64,000 nucleotides of DNA from an uncultured SAR86 cluster bacterium (GCA_902606175.1 CACLEZ010000004.1:1-64000); one strand, 5' to 3'; numbered from the stretch's first letter, positions 29,012-40,453 are shown. Notes: generated by a model from the letters alone, not told the origin. Numbers and translations: made by a program.

Positions 29012-30592
29012 TCACGAGTAAGGTTTATTATGCTCTACCCTAAAGACGTCTGGTTCTAGTCCTTCATAATGTAGAGATTTAACAGTAGAAACATATTTGA
29101 ATTGGACCTCTACATCTAATTCTGTAATGTTCAATGAAACGTATCCTTGATTTCTGCCGTTCACCCATAATAAATCCTTATTATCCTTTATAAATTCATC
29201 CTCAATGATTCTAGTTTTATCTTTAAAGGTATCACCAAAACTTGGCGATGAAATTGCGGGCGCACCTATCTCTATCCCAACAAATTCATTATTTTCATCA
29301 TATAAATTTGAAAACCAAGAATTATGAGAATCGCCTGCTAATATCAAGTTAGATTGAGAATTTGATATAGTTTTGTAGAACTCTTCCCTTTCTCTTGGAT
29401 ATCCATCCCACTGGTCAGTATTAAAAGGCAGTTCTTCTCCTGCTAATTCGCTTGTGTAATAAGAACTATCATTTGAGATTTCTTCATTTTTAAATATTTT
29501 AGGTAAATATTTTGGTCCAATTAGAAGTTGTTGTCCGAATATTGACCATTTATATTTCATATCAACTTTGTCTTTTACCCATTTTAACTGCTCCTTGCCA
29601 AGCAAAGGTCTAGGCTTTAGAAGATCTTTTTTAAACTCCTCTTTATTTAATTTATTATCATTAAAATATTTTCCAATCTCTAATTGCTTTTCTCTTCCAT
29701 AAAGCCTCGTATCTAACATCATTAGATTTATTAAATTTCCTACTGTAAAACTACGCCATATTTTTTCTCTTTCCTTAACTTCACGTATAGGCATCCATTC
29801 ATAATATGCACGTATTGCATTATTTTTTCTGTCATAAAATGAGCCTTCATCCTGCGAATGGTTTTGTGCTCCTAACTTCCATGTATCATTAGTTATCTCA
29901 TGATCGTCCCATACAACAATCATGGGTTTTGATTTATGTAGAAGTTGAAGATCCTTATCGCTTCTGTAGGTAGCATATCTTTTGCGATAATCATCCAATG
30001 ATATGATTTCATTTGATGGATTAACTTCTCTTCCCATTCTCTTGGCATCAGACGATGCATAGCCCTCTCTACTATATTCATATATGTAATCACCTAAATG
30101 TAATACTAAATCTACATCTGCATCTCTTGCCATTTCTTTATATGCATTGAAATATCCTGATGGATAATTAGAACAACTGCAAAAAGCTATATTAAATTTA
30201 TTTGGGTTTTTTACTGGTAACGTAAAAGTTGTACCTATTTCTGAATAAACTCCACCTGATTCAAATCTATAAAATATTTTTTTTGCATTGTGTTCAATTG
30301 GAATCTGAGCATCTACCTTTACTATGAAATTATTTTCTTTTTCTGAGATATATGACCCATTGACGATTGTATTTAAGAAATCTTTATCAGATGAGACTTC
30401 CCAATTTACCTCTTGATTTGAGGATCTAGGAGTAGTTAATTTTGTCCATAAAATCACATGTGTGTTAGTAGGATCACCACTGGCAACTCCGTAATCGAAT
30501 GATATTGGTTCCTTTTTTTTTGAAGGAAATATCTTGAAAGAAAAAGAAGCAATTGTCAGTACTAGAGCTTTAAAGAATAATCTTCTGTTCAT
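29012..30592 (-). CDS. phoD: PhoD-family alkaline phosphatase
   Basis: Tat-like N-terminus MNRRLFFKAL; FDYGVASGDPTNTHVILWTK, LHLGDYIYEY, VVWDDHEITNDTW, LAGDSHNSWF. Confidence 0.9.
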   Translation of the reverse strand: MNRRLFFKALVLTIASFSFKIFPSKKKEPISFDYGVASGDPTNTHVILWTKLTTPRSSNQEVNWEVSSDKDFLNTIVNGSYISEKENNFIVKVDAQIPIEHNAKKIFYRFESGGVYSEIGTTFTLPVKNPNKFNIAFCSCSNYPSGYFNAYKEMARDADVDLVLHLGDYIYEYSREGYASSDAKRMGREVNPSNEIISLDDYRKRYATYRSDKDLQLLHKSKPMIVVWDDHEITNDTWKLGAQNHSQDEGSFYDRKNNAIRAYYEWMPIREVKEREKIWRSFTVGNLINLMMLDTRLYGREKQLEIGKYFNDNKLNKEEFKKDLLKPRPLLGKEQLKWVKDKVDMKYKWSIFGQQLLIGPKYLPKIFKNEEISNDSSYYTSELAGEELPFNTDQWDGYPREREEFYKTISNSQSNLILAGDSHNSWFSNLYDENNEFVGIEIGAPAISSPSFGDTFKDKTRIIEDEFIKDNKDLLWVNGRNQGYVSLNITELDVEVQFKYVSTVKSLHYEGLEPDVFRVEHNKPYS

Positions 30593-30660
30593 ATATCGAA
30601 CATTACCAAATATCTATTAAATTAAAGTCACATTATTGTGTATTTTTAAGGGAAAGGAGA

Positions 30661-32358
30661 TTAATAAACTATGGAAGAATTAATTGAAATATCTGCCCTA
30701 CCCCATATTTCCTTAAACTTATTGAGAGCTTCAATAGATTCTTCTTGATTATTTAATTCATTTTCTGCGACATGTAGTCCGAAGTAAGACCATCCATTTC
30801 TAGGGTAATCTTTTAAATCTCTTTCAAAAACTAACGCTGCTTCTTCAAATGATTTATTCATTAAAAGTGCATGACCTAAAGTTTGACGGGTTGGATAATA
30901 CCAAAATGGAGGTTCTGTATATGGAAGAGTATCTTGGATTATTACAGCTTCTTTAAAAGAAGCTATAGCCTCATTATATTTACTGGAGTACATATCAATC
31001 GATCCTGAAGCTAGTAAAGAGGCTATTTTCATTAATGATTTTGTTGGGTGACCTGCCATTACCATAGCGTTTACTTCTTCAGATTCAATTTCATTTAATA
31101 TCATGCTTTGAAATCTATTTGCTTCAAGTGAGTTTCCATTAGCAGCATGTGCTACAGACAAAGCATAGTTGAAAATAGAATTAGAAAACTTGAAATCATC
31201 ATCTGGTCTTTCATATGAAAAAACTCTATCCCATTTTGCAAATCTCACGTAAGACAATAAAGGTATTGTGTGAAAGAATTCTAAAAAAGGTATATTTCTA
31301 ATTTGCTCTGGCGAAACATAATTTGATACTTTTATTGCTGATTCAATGGATAAGTCGCTCATACCTTCCATTGTTGATGCGGCCCAAAGGAAATGGACAT
31401 TATGTGGATAATATAAAGCTGGATAAAAGCCTTGAGCATTACATTGAGCAATATACTCCTCATCGACTTTGGCTGCTGCTATGTTAGCTAATGATGCATC
31501 CTCATATCTCCCCACTCTCCAATAGATATGAGATGGCATATGTACTAAATGACCAGCTCCAGGAACCAAATCAGCTAACCTGTCAGCGGCTTCTTCTGCC
31601 CTACCAGGATCACTAGATGCTTCTACGGCATGTATATAAAGATGAATTGCCAAAGGATGATTTGGATCTTTATCAAGAACTGATTCAATAGTATTGATGA
31701 CTTTAATTGTATCTGGTTTAGGATTGCCATCTTCTGCCCAATAGTTCCAAGGCATTGTATTCATCAAAGCCTCAGCATATAACGATGCTGCATCAGTGTC
31801 ATCGGGATATTTAGAAGAAAGTTCCTCCATTGCTTTGGCATAAGCAATATCAAGTGGTACTCTTGAGGAATTTACATCTCCGTTATATCTCGATTTTAAA
31901 GTCAGAATGAAATCCTTTTCTTTCGGTGAAGCTAACTCTATTAGCGCGATGGCTTTATTCGTTCTCTCAAAAGCATCAAGCCTCTCTTGAGGACTCATTA
32001 TTGCTTTGCCATCACTTGTAACATTAATATTAGGACCTAGAGCCAGAGCTTCTCCCCAGAAACAAATTGCGCAATTAGGATCCAATTTTTGAGCAGCTTT
32101 GAAGCTTCGAATAGATTCGGCATGATTGAAAGCAAACGCCATAATGAGACCCTGATTGAAATAATCTTGCACGCCTTCAACTTTAGAAGAAATGGTAAAA
32201 GAATGAGACCCCAGTCCATTTAATAATGGAGCACCAGCTTTTTCTATTAGATCATCTCTATCAATCGAAGAATCTTGAGCACATGAATAAATAACGAATA
32301 GAAAAGGTAAAAGTAATTTTAATTTCATAAACTTAATATAACAAACTGATCTATACAT
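30661..32358 (-). CDS. TPR-repeat secreted lipoprotein-like protein
   Basis: FVIYSCAQDSS lipobox-like; helical TPR pattern FNHAESIRSFKAAQKLDPNCAICFWGEALALG, HMPSHIYWRVGRY. Confidence 0.65.
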   Translation of the reverse strand: MYRSVCYIKFMKLKLLLPFLFVIYSCAQDSSIDRDDLIEKAGAPLLNGLGSHSFTISSKVEGVQDYFNQGLIMAFAFNHAESIRSFKAAQKLDPNCAICFWGEALALGPNINVTSDGKAIMSPQERLDAFERTNKAIALIELASPKEKDFILTLKSRYNGDVNSSRVPLDIAYAKAMEELSSKYPDDTDAASLYAEALMNTMPWNYWAEDGNPKPDTIKVINTIESVLDKDPNHPLAIHLYIHAVEASSDPGRAEEAADRLADLVPGAGHLVHMPSHIYWRVGRYEDASLANIAAAKVDEEYIAQCNAQGFYPALYYPHNVHFLWAASTMEGMSDLSIESAIKVSNYVSPEQIRNIPFLEFFHTIPLLSYVRFAKWDRVFSYERPDDDFKFSNSIFNYALSVAHAANGNSLEANRFQSMILNEIESEEVNAMVMAGHPTKSLMKIASLLASGSIDMYSSKYNEAIASFKEAVIIQDTLPYTEPPFWYYPTRQTLGHALLMNKSFEEAALVFERDLKDYPRNGWSYFGLHVAENELNNQEESIEALNKFKEIWGRADISINSSIVY

Positions 32359-32405
32359 TCAAGATGAGTCATTGAGCTTCTAAACTCTGTAGTACAATCT
32401 CTCCT

Positions 32406-33614
32406 ATGAAACCATTGAATGGGGTAAAAGTAATCGACCTAACGCATATGTTGGCTGGACCTTATGCAGGAATGGTTTTGGCTGATTTAGGAGCGGAAGT
32501 TGTGAAAGTTGAGCCCTTAGGAAGTGGAGAAATGACGAGAGGATTATTAAAAAATGATCCAGATTATTCATTCAAAAACTTTGGAGCCTATTTTTTAACT
32601 TTAAATCGAAATAAGAAAAGCGTGTCCATTGATCTTAAAAATAAAAAAGGACTGGAGGTTTTTTACGATCTTGTTAGATCTGCGGATATAGTCCTCAATA
32701 ATTTTAGTGCTGGAGTTGTGCGTAAATTAAAAATTGATTTTGAAAATTTATCTGCAATAAACCCAAAAATAATTACTTGTTCCATTACCGGCTTTGGTGA
32801 AACTGGTCCTCACTCTACTCGACCTGCATATGATCAAATTGTTCAAGCCTATAGTGGTGGTATGTCGATTACAGGAAAAGATGCCAAGTCACCTACCAGA
32901 GCTGGAATACCAATTGGAGATTTAGGATCTGGACTATATAGTGTTATTGGAATCCTCTCTGCTTTATATTCAAGAGAAAAAACACAAAAAGGACAACATA
33001 TAGATTTGTCTTTACTTGATGTTCAAATATCACTACTCACTTACATGGCTACCATGCAAACCTTATCGGGAATAGATCCTGAACCAATTGGAAATGCCCA
33101 CTTTGTTCATGTGCCTTACAACAGTTTTACAACCAGTGATGGTTTTGTTGTGATAGCGGTCATAACAGATGAATTCTGGAAGTCTCTAAAGTCAGTAGTA
33201 AATGTTGATTCTCTCGATGATCCAAAATTTGATTCTTCTATCGACAGGCTTAAGAATCAAAGCTTTATAGAAAATGAACTTAATAAAACTCTTTCTACTC
33301 AAACATCAGATCATTGGATTGAGAAGTTGAATAAAGCGAAAGTACCTTGTGGACCGATTAATAAATTCAGCGATGCGTTAAATGATGAGCAAGTAAAACA
33401 TAGAAATATGATAGTTGAGGTTGAACATCCTGATGGCGGTTTCGTAAAAATGCCCGGAAACCCGGTAAAGATGTCTTATACGAACGAGGAGTCCTACTCT
33501 TCCCCTCCACACTTAGGGACTAACACAAGAGAAATATTAAAGAATTGGTCAAAATATGGAGAGGATAAAATTAAAGACCTCGAAAAAGAAAATATAATTC
33601 AATCAATAGACTAA
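32406..33614 (+). CDS. CaiB/BaiF family CoA-transferase
   Basis: LNGVKVIDLTHMLAGPYAGMVLADLGAEVVKVEPLGSGEMTR; CSITGFGETGPHSTRPAYDQIVQAYSG. Confidence 0.9.
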   Translation: MKPLNGVKVIDLTHMLAGPYAGMVLADLGAEVVKVEPLGSGEMTRGLLKNDPDYSFKNFGAYFLTLNRNKKSVSIDLKNKKGLEVFYDLVRSADIVLNNFSAGVVRKLKIDFENLSAINPKIITCSITGFGETGPHSTRPAYDQIVQAYSGGMSITGKDAKSPTRAGIPIGDLGSGLYSVIGILSALYSREKTQKGQHIDLSLLDVQISLLTYMATMQTLSGIDPEPIGNAHFVHVPYNSFTTSDGFVVIAVITDEFWKSLKSVVNVDSLDDPKFDSSIDRLKNQSFIENELNKTLSTQTSDHWIEKLNKAKVPCGPINKFSDALNDEQVKHRNMIVEVEHPDGGFVKMPGNPVKMSYTNEESYSSPPHLGTNTREILKNWSKYGEDKIKDLEKENIIQSID

Positions 33615-33713
33615 TATATACCTATCTAGAACATATGCAGCTAAAGCTATAAAAATGGTAATTAATGCCAAACAAAGTAATAGTGTCTTAAATTTAAATT
33701 CTTTTTCTTTCAT
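33603..33713 (-). CDS. candidate 36-aa single-TM small protein
   Basis: ATG..TGA reading MKEKEFKFKTLLLCLALITIFIALAAYVLDRYILVY; Lys-rich N-terminus then hydrophobic helix. Below ORF-track cutoff. Confidence 0.35.
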   Translation of the reverse strand: MKEKEFKFKTLLLCLALITIFIALAAYVLDRYILVY

Positions 33714-33758
33714 CTTTTGCTTTAGTAATTAAGCTATCTGTTAGAAAATGTATTATAT

Positions 33759-33977
33759 ATGGCAAAACAAGATTTAATAGAAATGGATGGAGAAGTTATA
33801 GAAACTCTCCCAAATACTACCTTTAGAGTTAAATTAGATAATGATCATGTCGTGACTGCTCACATTTCTGGAAAAATGCGTAAACACTATATTCGAATTC
33901 TTACAGGTGATAAGGTAAAAGTGGAAATAACTCCTTATGATCTATCTAAAGGAAGAATTATTTTTAGAGAAAGATAA
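33759..33977 (+). CDS. infA: translation initiation factor IF-1
   Basis: [66 protein letters not shown]. Confidence 0.97.
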   Translation: MAKQDLIEMDGEVIETLPNTTFRVKLDNDHVVTAHISGKMRKHYIRILTGDKVKVEITPYDLSKGRIIFRER

Positions 33978-33978
33978 A

Positions 33979-35145
33979 TTATTTATTTATTTCTTCTATC
34001 AGGGAAATTAAAAAATTTAGTCTATGTAATCCAGAGTATCTATCCAGAGCGGCTACATCTCTTGCACTGTGCATTGCTATAACAGTTTTTGAATCTGGAT
34101 CTACCCAAATAAATTGTCCAAATATACCATCGGCATAAAAAGCTTTATATCCTGGGCCGGCTAACCACCACTGATATCCATAGTAACTAAAACCTGGAGA
34201 TGGGTTTGTAGACTGAATCATCCAATCATTAGGTAATGTATTTCTGCCATCAGAAAGGTTACCATTTCTTAATGCAAATATTCCTATACGGGCATAATCT
34301 CTTAGTGTTGCATTAATACAACAGCCTCCAAGCTCTTGGGAATAATCACTATCTAACGCCCAATAAGCATCAAACTCCATTCCAAAAGGCTGCCATATTT
34401 TCTTTTCTAAATAAGTAGAAAGATTTTGTCCAGTTGCTGCTCTTACAATTCCTCCTATGACATTAGATTCAGCAGTGTTGTAGTTAAATTTAGTACCAGG
34501 TTTGTTTGATACTTCAAGTTTATTAAGATAGCCATAAAGCTTGGTATCATTAAATGCAGAGGCTATATTTACATCTGAATTAGCATCAGCATAATCTTCA
34601 TTCCAATCTATACCTGAAGACATTTGTAATACATCTTCTATTGATACGTTCGAATAATTTCCTTGATTTAAATCAGTCACATAAGTGGATATCGGATCAT
34701 TTACTGATTTGATAAAACCATCTTTAATTGCCGCACCGATCAGCATAGATGTAACAGATTTAGTTACTGAAAAGGACATCCATTTTGTGCTTTCATCATT
34801 ACCAAAATTATAATTTTCATAAAGGATTTTATCGTCCTTCACTACAATTAGGCCGGCTACCTTAAATGTATTTATATAATCATTTATAGTAAATTTCTTA
34901 CCCCCATATCTATAGGTTAAAGAATCGAGATTTATTAGTTGGTAAGCAAGAGGATAAGGGTCAGAACTTTTGTTTATAAGTCTTGTTGGAAGAATGTGTT
35001 GTATATTCTTGAATCCAAGAAGCTTTTCTTCCGTATTCCAAAATAGGATTGTCTTTGGGGCTTCATCACTGCTCAACTCATTTTCAGATCCAAAGGAAAG
35101 AAATGAAAGACAAATTAAATGTGCAGCTAAGATAAACCTCATCAA
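33979..35145 (-). CDS. beta-lactamase-related serine hydrolase (class C-like)
   Basis: SVTKS (SxxK), YNTAESNVIGGIV (YxN-like), signal peptide. Confidence 0.8.
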   Translation of the reverse strand: MMRFILAAHLICLSFLSFGSENELSSDEAPKTILFWNTEEKLLGFKNIQHILPTRLINKSSDPYPLAYQLINLDSLTYRYGGKKFTINDYINTFKVAGLIVVKDDKILYENYNFGNDESTKWMSFSVTKSVTSMLIGAAIKDGFIKSVNDPISTYVTDLNQGNYSNVSIEDVLQMSSGIDWNEDYADANSDVNIASAFNDTKLYGYLNKLEVSNKPGTKFNYNTAESNVIGGIVRAATGQNLSTYLEKKIWQPFGMEFDAYWALDSDYSQELGGCCINATLRDYARIGIFALRNGNLSDGRNTLPNDWMIQSTNPSPGFSYYGYQWWLAGPGYKAFYADGIFGQFIWVDPDSKTVIAMHSARDVAALDRYSGLHRLNFLISLIEEINK

Positions 35146-37406
35146 GAAACTTTTTCTTTTTTCTTTGAGGTTTCTTTAAAATCTACTTTTATTTCATTAT
35201 CTTCCAGAGAAACGTAGGCAATACCACCAGATTTTGATAATTTGCCAAATAGAATCTCTTCAGCCAGGACTGTCTTTATGCTGTCTTGTATAAGTCTCTG
35301 CATCGGTCTGGCACCCATATTTTTATCATATCCGTTCTCTAGTAACCAATCCCTGACTTCGTCAGAGACTTCGAGTTGCACTTTCTGAACCTCTAATTGA
35401 ACTTGAAGTTCAACTAAAAATTTATCTACTACCGTACGAATAACTTCTGTAGGTAAGGGATTAAATTGTATGATTCCATCAAGCCTATTTCTAAACTCAG
35501 GAGAAAAGGTCTTCTTAATCATTTCTGTAGCATCACTTGTATGATCTTGTGACTGAAAACCCATACTAGCTCTGCTCATATCTTGAGCACCTGTATTTGT
35601 TGTCATTATCACAATAGTATTTCTAAAATCAGCCTTTCTACCGTTATTGTCTGTAAGAGTTCCATGATCCATTACTTGAAGTAGAATATTGAAAACCTCT
35701 GGGTGTGCTTTCTCTATTTCATCTAATAGTATTACTGAATGCGGGTGTTTATTCACTGACTCAGTAAGCAAACCACCTTGATCATAGCCGACATAACCAG
35801 GAGGAGCTCCAATCAATCTTGAGACTGTATGCCTTTCCATATACTCGGACATATCAAATCTTACAAATTCAATACCCATTATTTTAGCAAGTTGCTTACT
35901 AACTTCTGTTTTACCGACCCCAGTAGGGCCAGAAAATAAAAACGATCCAACGGGCTTTTCATCAACCCTCAGTCCCGCTCTAGCAAGTTTTATTGCAGAA
36001 GAGAGACTCTCTACAGCTATATCCTGACCAAATATGACTCGTTTGAGATTTTCTTCTAATTTTTCTAAAGATTTTTTATCGGATGTGGATACTGTTTTTT
36101 CCGGTATTCTTGCTATGGAGGCTACGATCTTTTCAATGTCTAGTTCGTTAATAGTTTTTTTTCTTTTGGAAATCGGAACTAATTTCTGTCTAGCACCAGC
36201 TTCATCGACTACATCGATTGCCTTATCAGGAAGAAATCTATCATTGATATGTTTTGAAGCCAGAGAAGCAGCTGCTCTCAATGAACCTTCTGTATATTTA
36301 ATTTCGTGATGTTCTTCAAAGCGATCTTTAAGCCCTTTTAAAATATTGAAAGTCTCATCAATACTAGGTTCACTCACTTCTACCTTTTGAAACCTTCTCG
36401 ATAAAGCTCTATCTTTCTCAAAAATTCCTCTAAATTCTTTGTATGTAGTTGATCCAACAAATTGAAGTCCGCGTTTTGCTAATGCAGGTTTAAGTAGATT
36501 GGAGGCATCCATTACACCGCCAGAAGTAGCTCCAGCACCAATGATGGTATGAATCTCATCAATAAATAATATTGCAGAACTATCGTCTTCCAGCTCTTTT
36601 AAGACTGCTTTTAATCTTTCTTCAAAATCTCCACGATATTTTGTACCTGCAAGTAGCGCACCCATGTCTAATGAATAGATAACACTATCTTTAATCAAAT
36701 CTGGAACTTTATTTTCTGTAATTAATTTAGCTAATCCTTCAGCAATTGCTGTTTTACCGACTCCTGATTCACCTACTAGTAAGGGATTATTTTTACTTCT
36801 ACGCGCTAATATTTGTACAACTCTCTCTACTTCAGAGGTTCTACCTATTAAAGGATCTATTCTCCCTTCTAATGCTTCTTTATTTAAGTTAGTGGTAAAT
36901 TGTTCAAGGGCATTATTGGATTCGGGTTCATTGGATTCACCGGCTTCTATATTATCAGGATCAGTATTTTCGCTTCTTCCGTGACTTAAATACGATACGG
37001 CATCTAGTCGAGTTAAACCTAATTGCTCTAAAAGGAAGACGCTTTGTGATTCTTTTTCGCTGAAGATAGCGACTAGTATATTGCTGCCTTTAACTTCGTC
37101 CTTACCTGAGGACTGAACATGAAAAACGGCTCTTTGTATAACTCTTTGAAAGCCTAAGGTTGGCTGAATATCAATTTCAGTTTCATTTGATATCTTAGGT
37201 GTTGTTGAACCTATAAATTCTTGGAGATCTACGCGTAGTTGTTCAATATTTACTTTGTTAGAAGTTAATAGTGCAACAGCATCAGAATTTTCTAGAAGCG
37301 AAAGCAAAAGATGCTCAACAGTAACAAATTCGTGTTTTTGATCTTGTGCTAGTTTAAAAGCATTATTTAAATTTTGTTCTAATTCTTGATTAATCATCTT
37401 CGTCAA
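35142..37406 (-). CDS. clpA: ATP-dependent Clp protease ATP-binding subunit ClpA
   Basis: Clp N repeats, two AAA+ modules ([30 protein letters not shown]), [17 protein letters not shown], immediately downstream of clpS. Confidence 0.95.
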   Translation of the reverse strand: MTKMINQELEQNLNNAFKLAQDQKHEFVTVEHLLLSLLENSDAVALLTSNKVNIEQLRVDLQEFIGSTTPKISNETEIDIQPTLGFQRVIQRAVFHVQSSGKDEVKGSNILVAIFSEKESQSVFLLEQLGLTRLDAVSYLSHGRSENTDPDNIEAGESNEPESNNALEQFTTNLNKEALEGRIDPLIGRTSEVERVVQILARRSKNNPLLVGESGVGKTAIAEGLAKLITENKVPDLIKDSVIYSLDMGALLAGTKYRGDFEERLKAVLKELEDDSSAILFIDEIHTIIGAGATSGGVMDASNLLKPALAKRGLQFVGSTTYKEFRGIFEKDRALSRRFQKVEVSEPSIDETFNILKGLKDRFEEHHEIKYTEGSLRAAASLASKHINDRFLPDKAIDVVDEAGARQKLVPISKRKKTINELDIEKIVASIARIPEKTVSTSDKKSLEKLEENLKRVIFGQDIAVESLSSAIKLARAGLRVDEKPVGSFLFSGPTGVGKTEVSKQLAKIMGIEFVRFDMSEYMERHTVSRLIGAPPGYVGYDQGGLLTESVNKHPHSVILLDEIEKAHPEVFNILLQVMDHGTLTDNNGRKADFRNTIVIMTTNTGAQDMSRASMGFQSQDHTSDATEMIKKTFSPEFRNRLDGIIQFNPLPTEVIRTVVDKFLVELQVQLEVQKVQLEVSDEVRDWLLENGYDKNMGARPMQRLIQDSIKTVLAEEILFGKLSKSGGIAYVSLEDNEIKVDFKETSKKKEKVS

Positions 37407-37740
37407 CTTCCTCTATATCGCTTAAAAGGGGGTGACCATTTTCTTTTGCGAAATTATTTACTTGAGCGCTCTTAGTTTCTGCTACCTCTTTAGTAAAGAT
37501 ACCACAAACTCCCTTGCCATGTGTATGAACTGCCAACATTATTTGCTGAGCCTTGTCACCGTCAAAACCAAAAAATATTTGCAACACATAGACCACAAAT
37601 TCCATAGGAGTGTAATCATCATTGAGGAGGATAACTCTATAAAGAGAAGGTTTCTTAACTTTAGGTTTTTCTAAAGTTGCAACTGAAGAAGTATCTTGAT
37701 TTTTGTCTTCGTGATTTTTATTATTTTTTACTAAAAGCAT
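37390..37740 (-). CDS. clpS: ClpA adaptor ClpS
   Basis: [24 protein letters not shown]...[20 protein letters not shown]. Confidence 0.95.
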   Translation of the reverse strand: MLLVKNNKNHEDKNQDTSSVATLEKPKVKKPSLYRVILLNDDYTPMEFVVYVLQIFFGFDGDKAQQIMLAVHTHGKGVCGIFTKEVAETKSAQVNNFAKENGHPLLSDIEEVDEDD

Positions 37741-38999
37741 TAATCCATATTTGAAATTATTGCCTCTCCAAATTCAGAACATTTTAATAGGCTCGCCCCA
37801 CTCATAAGCCTTTCGAAATCATAAGTCACAGTTTTTTGACTAATCGTTCTAGCTAAGCCTTCAATTATTAAATCTGCAGCTTCCATCCAACCCATATATC
37901 TCAACATCATTTCAGCAGAGAGAATTAATGAGCCAGGGTTAACTTTATCTAAACCAGCATATTTAGGAGCAGTCCCATGAGTAGCCTCGAACAATGCAAT
38001 TTTGTCACCTAAGTTTGCACCTGGAGCTATTCCTATCCCCCCTACTTCGGCTGCTAAAGCATCAGAAATATAGTCGCCATTTAAATTTAAAGTAGCTATA
38101 ACACTATACTCATCTGGTCTTGTGAGTATCTGCTGAAGAAATGCATCAGCTATTACATCTTTTATGACTATTTCCCTCCCTGTAATTGGGTTAGTCAATG
38201 TATGCCATGGTCCTCCATCTAATTCTTTGGCACCATACTTTGAGACTGAAAATTGGTAACCCCAATCTTTGAAAGAGCCTTCAGTAAATTTCATGATGTT
38301 ACCTTTATGAACCAAGGTGACGGAATCTCTATCATTATTAATAGCATACTGAATGGCTTTATCTACTAATCTTTCTGTACCCTGCTTAGAAACTGGTTTG
38401 ACACCAATTCCACAATTTTCCATAAATCGTATTTTTGTTACACCCATTTCTTCAGTAAAAAACTTTATTACTTTTTCAGCTTCTTCAGTTCCTGCTTCCC
38501 ATTCAATACCTGCATAAATATCTTCAGAATTTTCTCTAAAAATTACCATATCTGTTTTCTCAGGAGAAACTACTGGGCTAGGTACTCCATTAAAATATCT
38601 AACTGGTCTCTGACATACGTAAAGATCTAATTCTTGTCTCAAAGCAACGTTTAAAGATCTAATTCCGCCCCCAACTGGAGTGGTTAATGGGCCCTTAATT
38701 CCTACAAGATAAATTTCTAAAGCTCTGAGTGTTTCTGGTGGAAGCCAATTGTCTTCTCCATAAACGACTGTAGACTTCTCGCCGCAGTATATTTCCATCC
38801 ATTCAATTTTCCTCTTACCACCATAAGATTTCTCTACTGCACTATCTACAACACTAATCATAGCAGGTGTAATATCGGAACCTATGCCATCTCCTTCGAT
38901 GAACGGAATTATAGGATTGTCAGGCACTATTAGTTTTCCTGATGAATCCATTGATATTTTAGAACCAGCTTTAGGTTCTTTTATGTGCTCAAATTCCAT
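37740..38999 (-). CDS. icd: isocitrate dehydrogenase (NADP)
   Basis: [62 protein letters not shown]. Confidence 0.95.
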   Translation of the reverse strand: MEFEHIKEPKAGSKISMDSSGKLIVPDNPIIPFIEGDGIGSDITPAMISVVDSAVEKSYGGKRKIEWMEIYCGEKSTVVYGEDNWLPPETLRALEIYLVGIKGPLTTPVGGGIRSLNVALRQELDLYVCQRPVRYFNGVPSPVVSPEKTDMVIFRENSEDIYAGIEWEAGTEEAEKVIKFFTEEMGVTKIRFMENCGIGVKPVSKQGTERLVDKAIQYAINNDRDSVTLVHKGNIMKFTEGSFKDWGYQFSVSKYGAKELDGGPWHTLTNPITGREIVIKDVIADAFLQQILTRPDEYSVIATLNLNGDYISDALAAEVGGIGIAPGANLGDKIALFEATHGTAPKYAGLDKVNPGSLILSAEMMLRYMGWMEAADLIIEGLARTISQKTVTYDFERLMSGASLLKCSEFGEAIISNMD

Positions 39000-39067
39000 G
39001 ATTGCTCTGTATAATTAAATTGGTGGTGCATTATATATTATTTAGGTAAATAGGTTAATTGGGCTAA

Positions 39068-40135
39068 ATGAGTAAAGGAAAAGTACTAGTTGGATTATCT
39101 GGAGGTGTCGATTCCTCTGTTACAGCTTTATTGTTAAAAGAACAAGGCTATGAAGTACATGCTCTTTTTATGAAAAATTGGGATGATGATGATGGATCTC
39201 CATATTGCAGTGCAAAAGAAGATTTTATGGATGCAGTGTTTGTGTCTGATCAATTAAAAATTCCTTTAGAACAAATAAGTTTTTCAAAAGAATATAAAGA
39301 ATCAGTTTTTTCTTATTTTCTATCTGAATTAGAAACTGGGAATACACCTAATCCAGATATTTTATGCAACAAAGAGATTAAATTTAAAGAATTTTATAAT
39401 TACGCAATGTCTAATAATTATGACTTTATAGCTACCGGACATTATGCGATAACTGATAATCAAAGCTTATATAAAGGTATAGATAATTCGAAAGATCAAT
39501 CTTATTTTTTGCACGCAATAGATAGGGAAGTTTTGCAAAAAACCATATTTCCATTGGGGGAACTTAAAAAAGAGAATGTAAGACAAATAGCAAAAGAAAA
39601 TAGTCTTATAACAAGTAATAAAAAGGACAGTACAGGTATTTGTTTTATAGGTGAAAGACCTTTCCCTGAATTTGTAGGGAGCTATTTATCAGGCCAGGAA
39701 GGTAACATAATAAATGAGAATGATGATGTGATAGGAATTCATCAGGGATTAGTTTTTTATACTTTAGGGCAAAGACAAGGTTTAGGAATTGGCGGTGTTC
39801 AAGGATTACCCGATCTTCCTTGGTATGTGGCTAAGAAGAATCTCAAAACTAATGAACTCTTATGTGTCCAGGGCAATGACCATCCTCTATTATTTTCTAC
39901 AGAGTTGTCTACAAAGAATCTTTTTAAGCTCGATGATTCACTGCCGATAAGCTTCGAAGGAACTGCCAAGGTAAGATACAGACAGGAAGATCAGAAATGT
40001 GAAATCAATGTTGAAGATAATACTTTGAATATAAAATTTCATAAACCACAAAGATCTGTCACTCCGGGTCAATCAGTAGTGATTTATAAAAATGATAAAT
40101 GTTTAGGTGGTGGAGAGATTTGCACCATTAATTAA
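39068..40135 (+). CDS. mnmA: tRNA-specific 2-thiouridylase MnmA
   Basis: VLVGLSGGVDSSVTALLLKEQGYEV, GNTPNPDILCNKEIKF, DSTGICFIGERPFPEF, GQRQGLGIGG. Confidence 0.95.
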   Translation: MSKGKVLVGLSGGVDSSVTALLLKEQGYEVHALFMKNWDDDDGSPYCSAKEDFMDAVFVSDQLKIPLEQISFSKEYKESVFSYFLSELETGNTPNPDILCNKEIKFKEFYNYAMSNNYDFIATGHYAITDNQSLYKGIDNSKDQSYFLHAIDREVLQKTIFPLGELKKENVRQIAKENSLITSNKKDSTGICFIGERPFPEFVGSYLSGQEGNIINENDDVIGIHQGLVFYTLGQRQGLGIGGVQGLPDLPWYVAKKNLKTNELLCVQGNDHPLLFSTELSTKNLFKLDDSLPISFEGTAKVRYRQEDQKCEINVEDNTLNIKFHKPQRSVTPGQSVVIYKNDKCLGGGEICTIN

Positions 40136-40363
40136 CTCTATTTTCCTAGACCTAGTAAGCTTCTTAATCTCAATCTCCCTTTTTAGGGATCTACTTTTGT
40201 CATTAGTATATTCTTTATAAACAAGAGTAACTGGAAGTCGACTTTTAGTATATTTTGCACCTTTACCAGAGTTATGGGTATTAATTCTTTCAGAAAGACT
40301 ATTGCTAATTCCAGTGTATAAACTACCGTCAGAACATTTCAAAATATACACGCACCATTTCAT
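40103..40363 (-). CDS. GIY-YIG nuclease family protein
   Basis: WCVYILKCSDGSLYTGISNSLSERINTHNSGKGAKYTKSRLPVTLVYKE. Confidence 0.9.
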   Translation of the reverse strand: MKWCVYILKCSDGSLYTGISNSLSERINTHNSGKGAKYTKSRLPVTLVYKEYTNDKSRSLKREIEIKKLTRSRKIELINGANLSTT

Positions 40364-40453
40364 TCAAACAAAAGCAGATACGATCCATAGAGTTAACACA
40401 ATAAAGACTACCAAAGTGCAAAGCCATGCCCTTATTCTGTCCTCTTTATCCAT
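40364..40453 (-). CDS. 29-aa single-TM small protein, translationally coupled to GST
   Basis: ATG (40451-40453) overlaps the GST stop (ATGA); MDKEDRIRAWLCTLVVFIVLTLWIVSAFV*; stop abuts the GIY-YIG ATG (TGAATG). Confidence 0.55.
   Translation of the reverse strand: MDKEDRIRAWLCTLVVFIVLTLWIVSAFV

Noticed and set aside
34970-35179. 69-aa plus-strand ORF across the serine hydrolase/clpA junction
   Set aside because: Antisense to two supported genes, no conserved features visible.
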